Shown: one piece after another, positions 36,149 to 44,099 of the stretch
How the letters are laid out: each line of letters begins with the position of its first letter
How positions within the stretch are numbered: the first letter of the stretch is position 1
Source: Streptomyces echinatus
GTDB taxonomy: Bacteria; Actinomycetota; Actinomycetes; Streptomycetales; Streptomycetaceae
Assembly (NCBI RefSeq): GCF_014203595.1
Contig: NZ_JACHJK010000012.1
Span: forward strand, 206,230-270,229
Length of the DNA: 64,000 nt
Reading direction: 5' to 3'
The notes under the pieces: model-generated
The model's database searches: none
What the model was told of the DNA's origin: nothing
What the model saw: the letters and a program-made list of their open reading frames with translations, nothing else
Position numbers and translations under genes: made by a program

Positions 36149-36180
36149 TCGTTGCATAAACGTGCAGCGATACGTATAGT
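36142..36180 (+). promoter_or_regulatory. argC promoter with overlapping ARG boxes
   Basis: TTGCAT (36152-36157), a 17-bp spacer and TATAGT (36175-36180) form a good sigma-70-type promoter 25 bp before argC. ARG-like boxes CGCATAGTCGTTGCATAA (36142-36159) and CGTGCAGCGATACGTATA (36161-36178) cover both hexamers, so ArgR binding would block RNA polymerase. Confidence 0.75.
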
Positions 36181-36204
36181 CATGCCATCCAGAGGAGGGT
36201 GGAC

Positions 36205-37233
36205 ATGGCAGTACGTGCGGCGGTGGCCGGAGCGAGCGGGTACGCGGGCGGAGAGCTCCTGCGCCTGCTCCTCGCGCACCCCGAGACCGAGATCGGCACC
36301 CTGACCGGCCACACCAACGCCGGCCAGCGGCTCGGCGCGATCCAGCCGCATCTGCTGCCGCTGGCCGACCGCGTGCTGGCCGAGACCACGCCCGAGGCGC
36401 TGGCAGGCCACGACGTGGTCTTCCTCGCGCTGCCGCACGGACAGTCCGCCGCCGTCGCCGAGCGGCTCGGCCCCGACGTGCTCGTGATCGACATGGGCGC
36501 CGACTTCCGGCTGAAGGACCCGGCCGACTGGGAGACGTTCTACGGCTCCCCGCACGCCGGCACCTGGCCCTACGGCCTCCCCGAACTTCCGGGTGCCCGC
36601 GCGGCGCTGGAGGGGGCCAAGCGCATCGCGGTGCCCGGTTGCTACCCCACCGCCGTCTCCCTCGCCCTGTACCCGGCGTACGCGGCCGGCCTGGCCGCCC
36701 CCGAGGCGGTGATCGTCGCCGCGTCCGGCACCTCCGGCGCGGGCAAGGCGCCCAAGCCGCACCTGCTCGGCAGCGAGGTCATGGGCTCCATGTCGCCGTA
36801 CGGCGTCGGCGGCGGCCACCGGCACACCCCCGAGATGATCCAGAACCTCAGCGCGGCGGCGGGCGAGCGGGTCGCGGTGTCCTTCACGCCCACGCTCGCG
36901 CCGATGCCGCGCGGGATCCTGGCCACGTGCAGCGCCGCGGCCGCCGACGGGGTGACGGCCGACTCCGTCCGCGCCGCCTACGAGAAGGCGTACGCCGACG
37001 AGCCGTTCGTCCACCTGCTCCCCGAGGGCCGGTGGCCCGCCACGGCGTCCGTCCACGGTTCCAACGCCGTTCAGCTGCAGGTCGCGTACGACGCCGCCGT
37101 GGGCCGCATCATCGCGATCAGCGCCATCGACAACCTGACCAAGGGCACCGCGGGCGGTGCCGTCCAGAGCATGAACATCGCCCTGGGTCTCCCGGAGACC
37201 ACGGGACTTTCCACGATCGGAGTCGCACCGTGA
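36205..37233 (+). CDS. argC: N-acetyl-gamma-glutamyl-phosphate reductase
   Basis: A 342-residue enzyme of arginine synthesis that reduces N-acetylglutamyl phosphate to the semialdehyde with NADPH. AAVAGASGYAGGELLRLLL is the Rossmann start, AVPGCYPTAVSLAL holds the catalytic Cys, and GGHRHTPEMIQ contains the conserved His. ATG 36205 is preceded by GGAGGG with six bases spacing; a GTG six bases earlier is less likely. First gene of argCJBDR; argJ begins inside its stop (GTGA). Confidence 0.96.
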   Translation: MAVRAAVAGASGYAGGELLRLLLAHPETEIGTLTGHTNAGQRLGAIQPHLLPLADRVLAETTPEALAGHDVVFLALPHGQSAAVAERLGPDVLVIDMGADFRLKDPADWETFYGSPHAGTWPYGLPELPGARAALEGAKRIAVPGCYPTAVSLALYPAYAAGLAAPEAVIVAASGTSGAGKAPKPHLLGSEVMGSMSPYGVGGGHRHTPEMIQNLSAAAGERVAVSFTPTLAPMPRGILATCSAAAADGVTADSVRAAYEKAYADEPFVHLLPEGRWPATASVHGSNAVQLQVAYDAAVGRIIAISAIDNLTKGTAGGAVQSMNIALGLPETTGLSTIGVAP

Positions 37234-38381
37234 GCGTCACGGCAGCCAAGGGATTCACGGCGGCGGGCATCGCCGCCGGGATCAAGGAGAACGGCAACCC
37301 CGACCTGGCCCTCGTGGTCAACGACGGGCCGCGCCGTGCCGCCGCGGGCGTCTTCACCTCCAACCGCGTGAAGGCCGCGCCGGTCCTCTGGTCCGAGCAG
37401 GTCCTCAAGAGCGGCCAGGTCTCGGCCGTCGTCCTGAACTCCGGCGGTGCCAACGCCTGTACCGGCCCGAAGGGCTTCCAGGACACCCACGCCACCGCCG
37501 AGAAGGCCGCCGAGGCGCTCGGCCGCGGCGCCGTCGAGATCGCCGTCTGCTCCACCGGGCTCATCGGCGTCCTGCTGCCCATGGACAAGCTGCTCCCGGG
37601 CATCGAGACGGCCGCCGCCCAGCTCTCCGAGCACGGCGGCGAGAAGGCCGCCATCGCCATCAAGACCACCGACACCGTCCACAAGACCTCCGTCGTGGCG
37701 AAGAACGGCTGGACCGTCGGCGGCATGGCCAAGGGCGCCGGCATGCTCGCCCCCGGCCTCGCCACCATGCTCGTCGTCCTCACCACCGACGCCGACCTGG
37801 ACAACGACGCACTGGACACCGCCCTGCGCGCCGCCACCGAGGTCACCTTCGACCGGGTCGACTCCGACGGCTGCATGTCCACCAACGACACCGTGCTGCT
37901 GCTCGCCTCCGGCGCCTCCGGCATCACGCCCGGCCACGAGGAGTTCGCCGACGCCGTACGCCAGGTCTGCGACGACCTCGGCCGGCAGCTCATCCGGGAC
38001 GCCGAGGGCGCCAGCAAGGACATCAAGGTCGAGGTGGTCAACGCCGCGACCGAGGAGGACGCTGTCGAGGTGGGCCGCTGCATCGCCCGCAACAACCTCC
38101 TCAAGTGCGCGATCCACGGCGAGGACCCCAACTGGGGCCGCGTGCTCTCCGCGATCGGCACCACGCGGGCCGCCTTCGAGCCGGACCAGCTCAACGTCGC
38201 CATCAACGGCGTCTGGGTCTGCAAGAACGGCTCCGTCGGCGAGGACCGCGAGCTGGTCGACATGCGCTACCGCGAGGTCCACATCGTCGCCGACCTCGCC
38301 GCGGGCACCGAGACCGCGACCATCTGGACCAACGACCTGACCGCCGACTACGTCCACGAGAACAGCGCCTACTCCTCATGA
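37230..38381 (+). CDS. argJ: Bifunctional glutamate N-acetyltransferase / ornithine acetyltransferase
   Basis: A 383-residue ArgJ that recycles the acetyl group from N-acetylornithine to glutamate. The self-cleavage site is intact: GAGMLAPGLATMLVVLT puts the nucleophile at Thr179 after Ala178. TTDTVHKT and the C-terminal EDPNWGRVLSA are conserved. GTG 37230 overlaps the argC stop and its own stop overlaps argB (ATGA). With ArgJ present the cycle is the energy-saving form. Confidence 0.96.
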   Translation: MSVTAAKGFTAAGIAAGIKENGNPDLALVVNDGPRRAAAGVFTSNRVKAAPVLWSEQVLKSGQVSAVVLNSGGANACTGPKGFQDTHATAEKAAEALGRGAVEIAVCSTGLIGVLLPMDKLLPGIETAAAQLSEHGGEKAAIAIKTTDTVHKTSVVAKNGWTVGGMAKGAGMLAPGLATMLVVLTTDADLDNDALDTALRAATEVTFDRVDSDGCMSTNDTVLLLASGASGITPGHEEFADAVRQVCDDLGRQLIRDAEGASKDIKVEVVNAATEEDAVEVGRCIARNNLLKCAIHGEDPNWGRVLSAIGTTRAAFEPDQLNVAINGVWVCKNGSVGEDRELVDMRYREVHIVADLAAGTETATIWTNDLTADYVHENSAYSS

Positions 38382-39304
38382 GCGACTCTCCCAAAAGCGG
38401 AACGACGCGGAAACACACGGCACTGCCCAAGGCGCAGATCCTCATCGAGGCGCTGCCCTGGCTGACCCGGCACCACGGCAAGATCGTCGTCATCAAGTTC
38501 GGCGGCAACGCCATGGTGAACGAGGAACTGAAGGCCGCCTTCGCCCAGGACGTCGTCTTCCTGCGGCACGCCGGCCTCAAGCCGGTCGTCGTACACGGCG
38601 GCGGCCCCCAGATCAGCGCCGCCCTCGACAAGCACGGCATCGTCAGCGAGTTCAAGGCCGGCCTGCGCGTCACCACCGAGGACGCCATGGACGTCGTACG
38701 GATGGTGCTCGCCGGGCAGGTGCAGCGCGAACTGGTCGGCCTGCTCAACCAGCACGGCCCGCTCGCCGTCGGCCTCACCGGCGAGGACGCGCACACCATC
38801 ACCGCGACCAGGCACACCCCCGAGATCGACGGGGAACGGGTCGACATCGGGCGGGTCGGCGAGATCACCGCGATCGACACGGGCGCGATCGAGGCCCTGC
38901 TCGCCGACGGCCGCATCCCGGTCGTCTCCTCGATCGCCCGCAGTCAGGACGACGGACATGTCTACAACGTCAATGCTGATACGGCGGCTGCGGCACTCGC
39001 TGCGGCACTGGGCGCCGAAACCCTCATGGTCCTCACCGACGTCGAGGGCCTCTACGAGGACTGGCCGAACTCCGACGAGGTGATCAGCCGCCTCACCGCG
39101 GCCCAGCTGGAGAAGCTGCTGCCGGACCTGAGCTCCGGCATGGCGCCGAAGATGGAGGGCTGCCTGCACGCCGTGCGAGGCGGCGTGACGACGGCCCGCG
39201 TCATCGACGGCCGGGTCCAGCACTCGATCCTGCTGGAGATCTTCACCGATGAAGGCATCGGCACGATGGTCGTGCCCGACGAGCACCAGGGGGAAGCGCA
39301 GTGA
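38378..39304 (+). CDS. argB: Acetylglutamate kinase
   Basis: A 308-residue amino acid kinase: VVIKFGGNAMVN (about 32-43), VVVHGGGPQISAALD (about 68-82), and NVNADTAAAALAAALGAETL (about 194-213). It phosphorylates N-acetylglutamate and is usually the arginine-feedback point; the N-terminal segment LPKAQILIEALPWLTRHHG is the helix seen in arginine-inhibited hexameric kinases. ATG 38378 overlaps the argJ stop, and argD begins in its stop. Confidence 0.96.
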   Translation: MSDSPKSGTTRKHTALPKAQILIEALPWLTRHHGKIVVIKFGGNAMVNEELKAAFAQDVVFLRHAGLKPVVVHGGGPQISAALDKHGIVSEFKAGLRVTTEDAMDVVRMVLAGQVQRELVGLLNQHGPLAVGLTGEDAHTITATRHTPEIDGERVDIGRVGEITAIDTGAIEALLADGRIPVVSSIARSQDDGHVYNVNADTAAAALAAALGAETLMVLTDVEGLYEDWPNSDEVISRLTAAQLEKLLPDLSSGMAPKMEGCLHAVRGGVTTARVIDGRVQHSILLEIFTDEGIGTMVVPDEHQGEAQ

Positions 39305-40500
39305 CCGGCAACCAGGAGCTGACCCAGCGGTGGCAGGGCGCCCTCATGGACAACTACGGCACCCCGCGCCTCCCCCTCGTCCGGGGCGAGGGCGCCCGGG
39401 TGTGGGACGCCGAGGGCCGGGAGTACCTGGACTTCGTCGGCGGCATCGCCACCAACGCGCTCGGTCACGCCCACCCCGCCGTCGTGGCGGCCGTCAGCAC
39501 GCAGATCGCCTCCCTCGGCCACGTCTCCAACCTCTTCATGGCCGAGCCCACCGTCGCCCTCGCCGAACGGCTCCTGACGCTCTTCGGGCGCGAGGGCCGG
39601 GTCTTCTTCTGCAACTCCGGCGCCGAGGCGAACGAGGCCGCCTTCAAGATCGGCCGGCTCACCGGGCGCACCCACATGGTCGCCACCGACGGCGGCTTCC
39701 ACGGCCGCACGATGGGCGCCCTCGCGCTCACCGGCCAGCCCGCCAAGCAGGACCCCTTCCGGCCGCTGCCCGGCGACGTCACCCACGTCCCCTACGGCGA
39801 CGCGCAGGCACTGGCCGCCGCCGTCACCGAGGAGACGGCCCTGGTGGTCATCGAGCCGGTCCAGGGGGAGAACGGCGTGGTCGTGCCCCCGGCCGGCTAT
39901 CTCAAGGCGGCCCGCGCGATCACCGCCGCCACCGGCGCGCTGCTGGTCCTGGACGAGGTGCAGACCGGCATCGGCCGGACCGGCACCTGGTTCGAGTACC
40001 AGGCGCACGAGGGCGTGCTGCCCGACGTCGTCACCCTCGCCAAGCAGCTGGGCGGCGGACTGCCGCTCGGCGCGACCGTGGCCTTCGGCCGGGCCGCCGA
40101 GCTGCTCCGGCCGGGCCACCACGGGACCACCTTCGGCGGCAACCCCGTCGCCTGCGCCGCCGGACTCGCCGTGCTCGACACCATCGAGGGCGAGGGCCTG
40201 CTGGGCAACGTCAAGCGGCAGGGCGAGAGGTTGCGTGAAGGAATCGAGGCCCTGAACCACCCGTTGATCGATTATGTCCGGGGTGCGGGCCTGCTCCTGG
40301 GTATCGTGCTCACCGGGCCCCGCGCGCCGCAGGTGCAGCAGGCGGCCCAGGAGGCCGGGTTCCTGGTGAACGCGCCCGCCCCCGACGTCGTACGGCTCAT
40401 GCCGCCGCTGAATCTCCGCGACGACGAGGCGGGCGCGCTGCTCCAGGCGCTGCCCGGCATCCTCGACGCAGCGAACGGGGACGGACGATCCGGGGAATGA
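39301..40500 (+). CDS. argD: Acetylornithine aminotransferase
   Basis: A 399-residue class III PLP aminotransferase: NLFMAEPTVALAERLL, FCNSGAEANEAAFKIGR, DGGFHGRTMGALALTGQ, VLDEVQTGIGRTGTWF, and the PLP lysine in TLAKQLGGGLPLGA. Length is typical. GTG 39301 overlaps the argB stop. It also may serve in lysine synthesis, as in other bacteria. argR starts 7 bp downstream. Confidence 0.95.
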   Translation: MTGNQELTQRWQGALMDNYGTPRLPLVRGEGARVWDAEGREYLDFVGGIATNALGHAHPAVVAAVSTQIASLGHVSNLFMAEPTVALAERLLTLFGREGRVFFCNSGAEANEAAFKIGRLTGRTHMVATDGGFHGRTMGALALTGQPAKQDPFRPLPGDVTHVPYGDAQALAAAVTEETALVVIEPVQGENGVVVPPAGYLKAARAITAATGALLVLDEVQTGIGRTGTWFEYQAHEGVLPDVVTLAKQLGGGLPLGATVAFGRAAELLRPGHHGTTFGGNPVACAAGLAVLDTIEGEGLLGNVKRQGERLREGIEALNHPLIDYVRGAGLLLGIVLTGPRAPQVQQAAQEAGFLVNAPAPDVVRLMPPLNLRDDEAGALLQALPGILDAANGDGRSGE

Positions 40501-40507
40501 GACGACG

Positions 40508-41053
40508 ATGAGCGAGGCGCAGGACCACGAGCAGGCCCAGGGAGCCGGGCCCGCCGTACCGCAGACCCGCACCGCACGGCACCGCCGGATCGTGGACATC
40601 CTCAACCGGCAGCCGGTGCGGTCGCAGAGCCAGCTGGCCAAACTGCTCGCCGACGACGGGCTGAACGTCACGCAGGCGACGCTCAGCCGGGATCTCGACG
40701 AGCTGAACGCGGTGAAGATCCGCAACAACGACGGCGACCTGATCTACGCGGTGCCGAGCGAGGGCGGATTCCGTACCCCGCGGGCGCCGCTGGGGGAGTC
40801 GGCGAAAGAGGAGCGGATGCGGCGCCTGTCGCAGGAACTGCTCATCTCCGCGGAGGCCTCGGCGAACCTGGTGGTCCTGCGGACCCCGCCCGGGGCCGCG
40901 CAGTTCCTGGCCTCCGCCATCGACCAGGCGGAGCTGCACGACATCCTCGGCACGATCGCGGGCGACGACACGTTGCTGCTGATCAGCCGGGATCCGACCG
41001 GGGGCCAGGCGCTGGCGGACCACCTGCTGCGGCTGGCGCAGAACGGCCACTGA
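40508..41053 (+). CDS. argR: Arginine repressor
   Basis: An ArgR of 181 residues. The DNA-binding domain (about 24-90) has RHRRIVDILNRQPVRSQSQL and VTQATLSRDLDELNAVK. The C-terminal hexamer/arginine domain has ANLVVLRTPPGAAQFLAS, HDILGTIAGDDTLLLI and the GD pair that contacts arginine. It is the last gene of argCJBDR. Its expected targets are the ARG boxes in front of argC and argG in this same window. The N-terminal ~20 residues are an unstructured extension. Confidence 0.95.
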   Translation: MSEAQDHEQAQGAGPAVPQTRTARHRRIVDILNRQPVRSQSQLAKLLADDGLNVTQATLSRDLDELNAVKIRNNDGDLIYAVPSEGGFRTPRAPLGESAKEERMRRLSQELLISAEASANLVVLRTPPGAAQFLASAIDQAELHDILGTIAGDDTLLLISRDPTGGQALADHLLRLAQNGH

Positions 41054-41093
41054 CCCGCATGCGGGGCCCGGTCCGCCGACGGAGAATGTCCAT

Positions 41094-41750
41094 GTGATCT
41101 TCCGCGGCGGGCGGACAGGCGGGCGGGCAATCCCCTGGTGGCCGCCGAACGTATACAGAGGTGTGTCGGGCTCACGGTTCCCCGTCGGCCGTCTCCCGGA
41201 CGAGGCTCTGCTCTCCGGGCTGGCCACCGGCGATCCGGAGCTCGCCGTGATCTTCGTCCGGAGGTTCCAGCACCGGGTCTTCGGGGTCGCCATGGCCGTC
41301 ACCAGGGACCCGCAGCTCGCCGAGGACGTCGCCCAGCAGACGTTCGAGCGTGCGTGGCGGCACGCCCAGATCTACGACCCGCGCCGCGGCTCGGTGATGA
41401 CCTGGCTGACCACCATCGCGCACAACCTGGCCGTCGACGCCGTCCGAGCGCGGCGGACCGAGCCGATGGCGCCCGAGGACCTGGAGGAACTCCTCGGCGT
41501 CGTCACCGAGACCCCCGAGCGGTGGGCGCTGGCCGACGAGGCCTCCACCCAGCTCCGCGCCGCCCTGGCCCGCCTGCCGCGCGAACAGGCCCGGGCGGTG
41601 ATGATGGCGGGCGTCTACGGCATGACGGCCCGGCAGGTCGCCGACGCGGAGCGGATACCGCTGGGCACCGCCAAGACGCGGATCAGGGCGGCGATGGCGA
41701 AACTCCGGGCCGTCGTCGCGTCTTTGGAGCGAGGCGACCATGTCCAGTGA
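41094..41750 (+). CDS. ECF-type RNA polymerase sigma factor (SigK-like)
   Basis: A sigma-70 family protein of 218 residues from GTG 41094 (GGAGA lies 8 bases upstream); GTG 41163 after a TATACA hexamer is an alternative giving a more usual length. Region 2 is FVRRFQHRVFGVAMAVTRDP through AEDVAQQTFERAWRHAQIYD; region 4 is LARLPREQARAVMMAGVYGMTARQVADAERIPLGTAKTRIRA. It overlaps the anti-sigma gene by 11 bp, so the pair is coupled. SigK/RskA of mycobacteria is the nearest analogy. Regulon unknown. Confidence 0.9.
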   Translation: MIFRGGRTGGRAIPWWPPNVYRGVSGSRFPVGRLPDEALLSGLATGDPELAVIFVRRFQHRVFGVAMAVTRDPQLAEDVAQQTFERAWRHAQIYDPRRGSVMTWLTTIAHNLAVDAVRARRTEPMAPEDLEELLGVVTETPERWALADEASTQLRAALARLPREQARAVMMAGVYGMTARQVADAERIPLGTAKTRIRAAMAKLRAVVASLERGDHVQ

Positions 41751-42510
41751 CCCCACCTGCGACACGCTGCGGGAGGTCGGCGCCGAACTGGCGCTGGGCG
41801 TGCTGCCCGGCCGGGAGCGGGCCGAGGCGGTCGCCCATCTGGACCGCTGCGCCGACTGCCGGGAGTACGTCCGGCAACTGACCCTCGTCGGCGACCGGCT
41901 GATCGGCCTGCTGCCCGACGGCGAGCCACCGCCCGGCTTCGACAACCGGGTGGCGCGCGGGCTGGCCCGGCAGGCGGCCCCGGCCGGGGGCCACCGGCGG
42001 GCCCGCGCCCCCGGCCCCGCGCACCAGGGCCTGCGGGTCCGCGCCCGGCGGGCCCGGCTGCGGCTCGCGGCGGCCGCCGCCGCGGCCGCCCTCGCCGTCG
42101 GGTTCGCCGGCTGGGCGGTCGGCACCGCCGTGCAGGACGTCACCGCCGCACCGCCGCCCGCCGTCGAGTCCGAGCCCGTGCTCGTCGGCGACATGACCCC
42201 GGCCGGGGGCGGCGCCGCGGTCGGCGAGATCTACGCCCACCCCGGCAGCCCCGCCTGGATCTTCGTGTCCGTCGCCCTCACCGGCCCCGGCACCCCGTAC
42301 ACCGGCGAGGTCACCTGTCTCCTGGAGCGCGGCGACGGCACGGACGTCCGCGTCGGCACGTTCCCCGTGCGCGACGGACGCGGCCACTGGGGTGCGGGCG
42401 TCGACGTCGATCTCACCCGGTTCTCCGGCGCCCGCCTGACCTCCGCCGACGGCACCGTCCTCGCCACCGCCCCCCTGCGGAAGGGACAGGTCCTGACCCC
42501 GGAGGAGTGA
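41740..42510 (+). CDS. Zinc-finger transmembrane anti-sigma factor (RskA-like)
   Basis: A 256-residue anti-sigma factor. The cytoplasmic ZAS domain has His33, Cys37 and Cys40 in HLDRCADCREYV. One membrane helix (about 108-128, LAAAAAAAALAVGFAGWAVG) precedes an extracytoplasmic RskA-type domain (DMTPAGGGAAVGEIYAH, then HWGAGVDVDLTRFSGARL). The ATG at 41740 lies within the sigma gene. It would hold the sigma factor until a cell-envelope or redox signal triggers proteolysis (inference). Confidence 0.88.
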   Translation: MSSDPTCDTLREVGAELALGVLPGRERAEAVAHLDRCADCREYVRQLTLVGDRLIGLLPDGEPPPGFDNRVARGLARQAAPAGGHRRARAPGPAHQGLRVRARRARLRLAAAAAAAALAVGFAGWAVGTAVQDVTAAPPPAVESEPVLVGDMTPAGGGAAVGEIYAHPGSPAWIFVSVALTGPGTPYTGEVTCLLERGDGTDVRVGTFPVRDGRGHWGAGVDVDLTRFSGARLTSADGTVLATAPLRKGQVLTPEE

Positions 42511-42518
42511 ACCACCGC

Positions 42519-43322
42519 TCAGCCCAGCCGTGCCGCCAGACCGTCGGTGCAGCGCACCTCGTCCCCGGCGGTGATGAGCAGGGCCTCGACGTCCGGAAGC
42601 GACTCCAGCCATGCGAGCCCCGCCCGCGAGCCCATCGCGAACGCCGCCGTGGCCCAGCAGTCCGCCCAGGTGAGCCGGGGCCCCACCACCGTCACCGCCA
42701 CCAGGTCCGTCACCGCGGGCCGGCCGGTGCGCGGATCCATGATGTGCGCCCCCCGTTCCGCCGTACCGGACGTCGCCACCGCCAGCTCCTCGGTGCCGGC
42801 CGCCGAGATCACCGCCGCCAGCCCGCCGGGCCGGAGCGGATCGGCCACTCCCACCCGCCAGGCCCGACGCGGCTCCGGCGCACCCAGCAGCTGTACGTCA
42901 CCGCCGCCGTTGACGCTGACCCCGTGCACCCCCTCGACCTTCCCGACCGTCCGCGCCGCCCGCTCGGCCGCCCAGCCCTTGACGATGCCGGTGGGGTCCG
43001 GCGAGCCCTGGTACCGCGTGCTGAACCAGCCCTCGCTCACCCGCTCCGCCTCGGCCGCCAGCTCCAGCACCTCGGCCACCTCGGGAGCGCACCGCTCGAC
43101 GCTCAGCTCGCCCCGCGCCAGCCGCGACACGTCGCTGTCCTCGCGGTACGTGCTGAACACCGCGTCCGCCCGGTGCAGCCCGGCGACGGCCTCGGCGAGC
43201 GCCTCCCGTACCGCGGCCGGTTCCCCGCCGCGGACGTCGAACGAGAAGACGGTCCCCATGACCTCCTCCGCGTGACGCGCCACCTCCGGAGCACTCGCCG
43301 GTTCGGCCACCGTGTCAGTCAC
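42519..43322 (-). CDS. apbE: FAD:protein FMN transferase (ApbE family)
   Basis: A 267-residue ApbE-type flavin transferase: MGTVFSFDVRG, FSTYREDSDVSRLARGE, DPTGIVKGWAAERAA, VSVNGGGDVQLLG, AVATSGTAERGAHIMDPRTG (metal and FAD site) and TVVGPRLTWADCWATAAFAMG. It would transfer FMN from FAD to Thr of the SGAT motifs in the adjacent carrier. No signal peptide or lipobox is seen, unlike many ApbE proteins, so it is probably cytoplasmic. GTG 43322 overlaps the end of the FMN-binding gene by 8 bp. Confidence 0.92.
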   Translation of the reverse strand: MTDTVAEPASAPEVARHAEEVMGTVFSFDVRGGEPAAVREALAEAVAGLHRADAVFSTYREDSDVSRLARGELSVERCAPEVAEVLELAAEAERVSEGWFSTRYQGSPDPTGIVKGWAAERAARTVGKVEGVHGVSVNGGGDVQLLGAPEPRRAWRVGVADPLRPGGLAAVISAAGTEELAVATSGTAERGAHIMDPRTGRPAVTDLVAVTVVGPRLTWADCWATAAFAMGSRAGLAWLESLPDVEALLITAGDEVRCTDGLAARLG

Positions 43323-44082
43323 CGGCCTGGTCCAGGGCCGACTGCAGCGACTGCCGGTAGCCGGTGCTGGTGTAGGTGGCCCCGGAGACGGCGTCGATGT
43401 CCGCGCTGCCCGCGGCCACCGCCGCCTGGTTGAGTCTCGGGATCGCGAGCTGGGTCTTCTGGTCGCTGAGGCCGCCCTTGGGTGCCTGGACCGCCTCCGC
43501 CTCGGTGATCTTCCCGGCGCTGACGGTGATCCGCACCTGGACCGGCCCGTACTGGGTCTGCGCCGCCTTCCCCGTGACGGTGCGCGCCTGCGCCGGGCCC
43601 GAGGAGCCCGCGGCCGGGCCGTCGGCGCCCGAAGCGGCCGGCTCCACCTTGTCCAGCGCGGACTGCAGCGACTTCTTGTAGCCCTCGCTCGTGTACGTCG
43701 CCCCGGACACCGAGTCGATGTCCGCGCTGCCCGCGGTCACCGCCGCCTGGTTGAGTCTCGGGATCGCGAGCTGGGTCTTCTGGTCGCTGAGGCCGCCCTT
43801 GGGTGCCTGGACCGCCTCCGCCTCGGTGATCTTCCCGGCGCTCACGGTCAGCCGTACCTGCACGGCCCCGTACTGCGTCTGCGCCGCGTCACCGGTCACG
43901 GTGCCGGAGCCGGCCCGGGCCCCGCCCTGCGGTCGCTGACCCGCCGTCTGCTGCGGGGCGGCGCCCGCCGCCGACGCCGTGGCCGGGTCCGACGCCGGCT
44001 TCAGCGACAGCAGCAGCACGACTGCGGACACGGTCGCGGCGCTCGCCAGCACGACCCGTCGGACGGGGTGGCTCTTCCTCAT
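43315..44082 (-). CDS. Exported FMN-binding protein with two near-identical flavinylation domains
   Basis: A 255-residue protein. The N-terminus MRKSHPVRRVVLASAATVSA continues into a hydrophobic stretch to about 27 and is a signal anchor or Tat-like signal. Two FMN-binding domains follow (about 60-147 and 167-254), each ending in SVSGATYTS or AVSGATYTS; predicted flavinylated Thr129 and Thr236, exactly 107 residues apart. A Gly/Ala linker joins them. It sits between the ferric-reductase-like gene and apbE in one operon, so it is presumably the covalently flavinylated electron carrier outside the membrane. Confidence 0.88.
   Translation of the reverse strand: MRKSHPVRRVVLASAATVSAVVLLLSLKPASDPATASAAGAAPQQTAGQRPQGGARAGSGTVTGDAAQTQYGAVQVRLTVSAGKITEAEAVQAPKGGLSDQKTQLAIPRLNQAAVTAGSADIDSVSGATYTSEGYKKSLQSALDKVEPAASGADGPAAGSSGPAQARTVTGKAAQTQYGPVQVRITVSAGKITEAEAVQAPKGGLSDQKTQLAIPRLNQAAVAAGSADIDAVSGATYTSTGYRQSLQSALDQAGD
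43417..43842 (-). repeat. 105-bp perfect direct repeat within the FMN-binding gene
   Basis: Bases 43417-43521 are identical to 43738-43842, an offset of 321 bp (107 codons). The repeat covers the middle of each FMN-binding domain. Identity at every synonymous position indicates recent duplication or gene conversion. Confidence 0.95.
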
Positions 44083-44099
44083 CGCTTTCGCAGCTCCGC

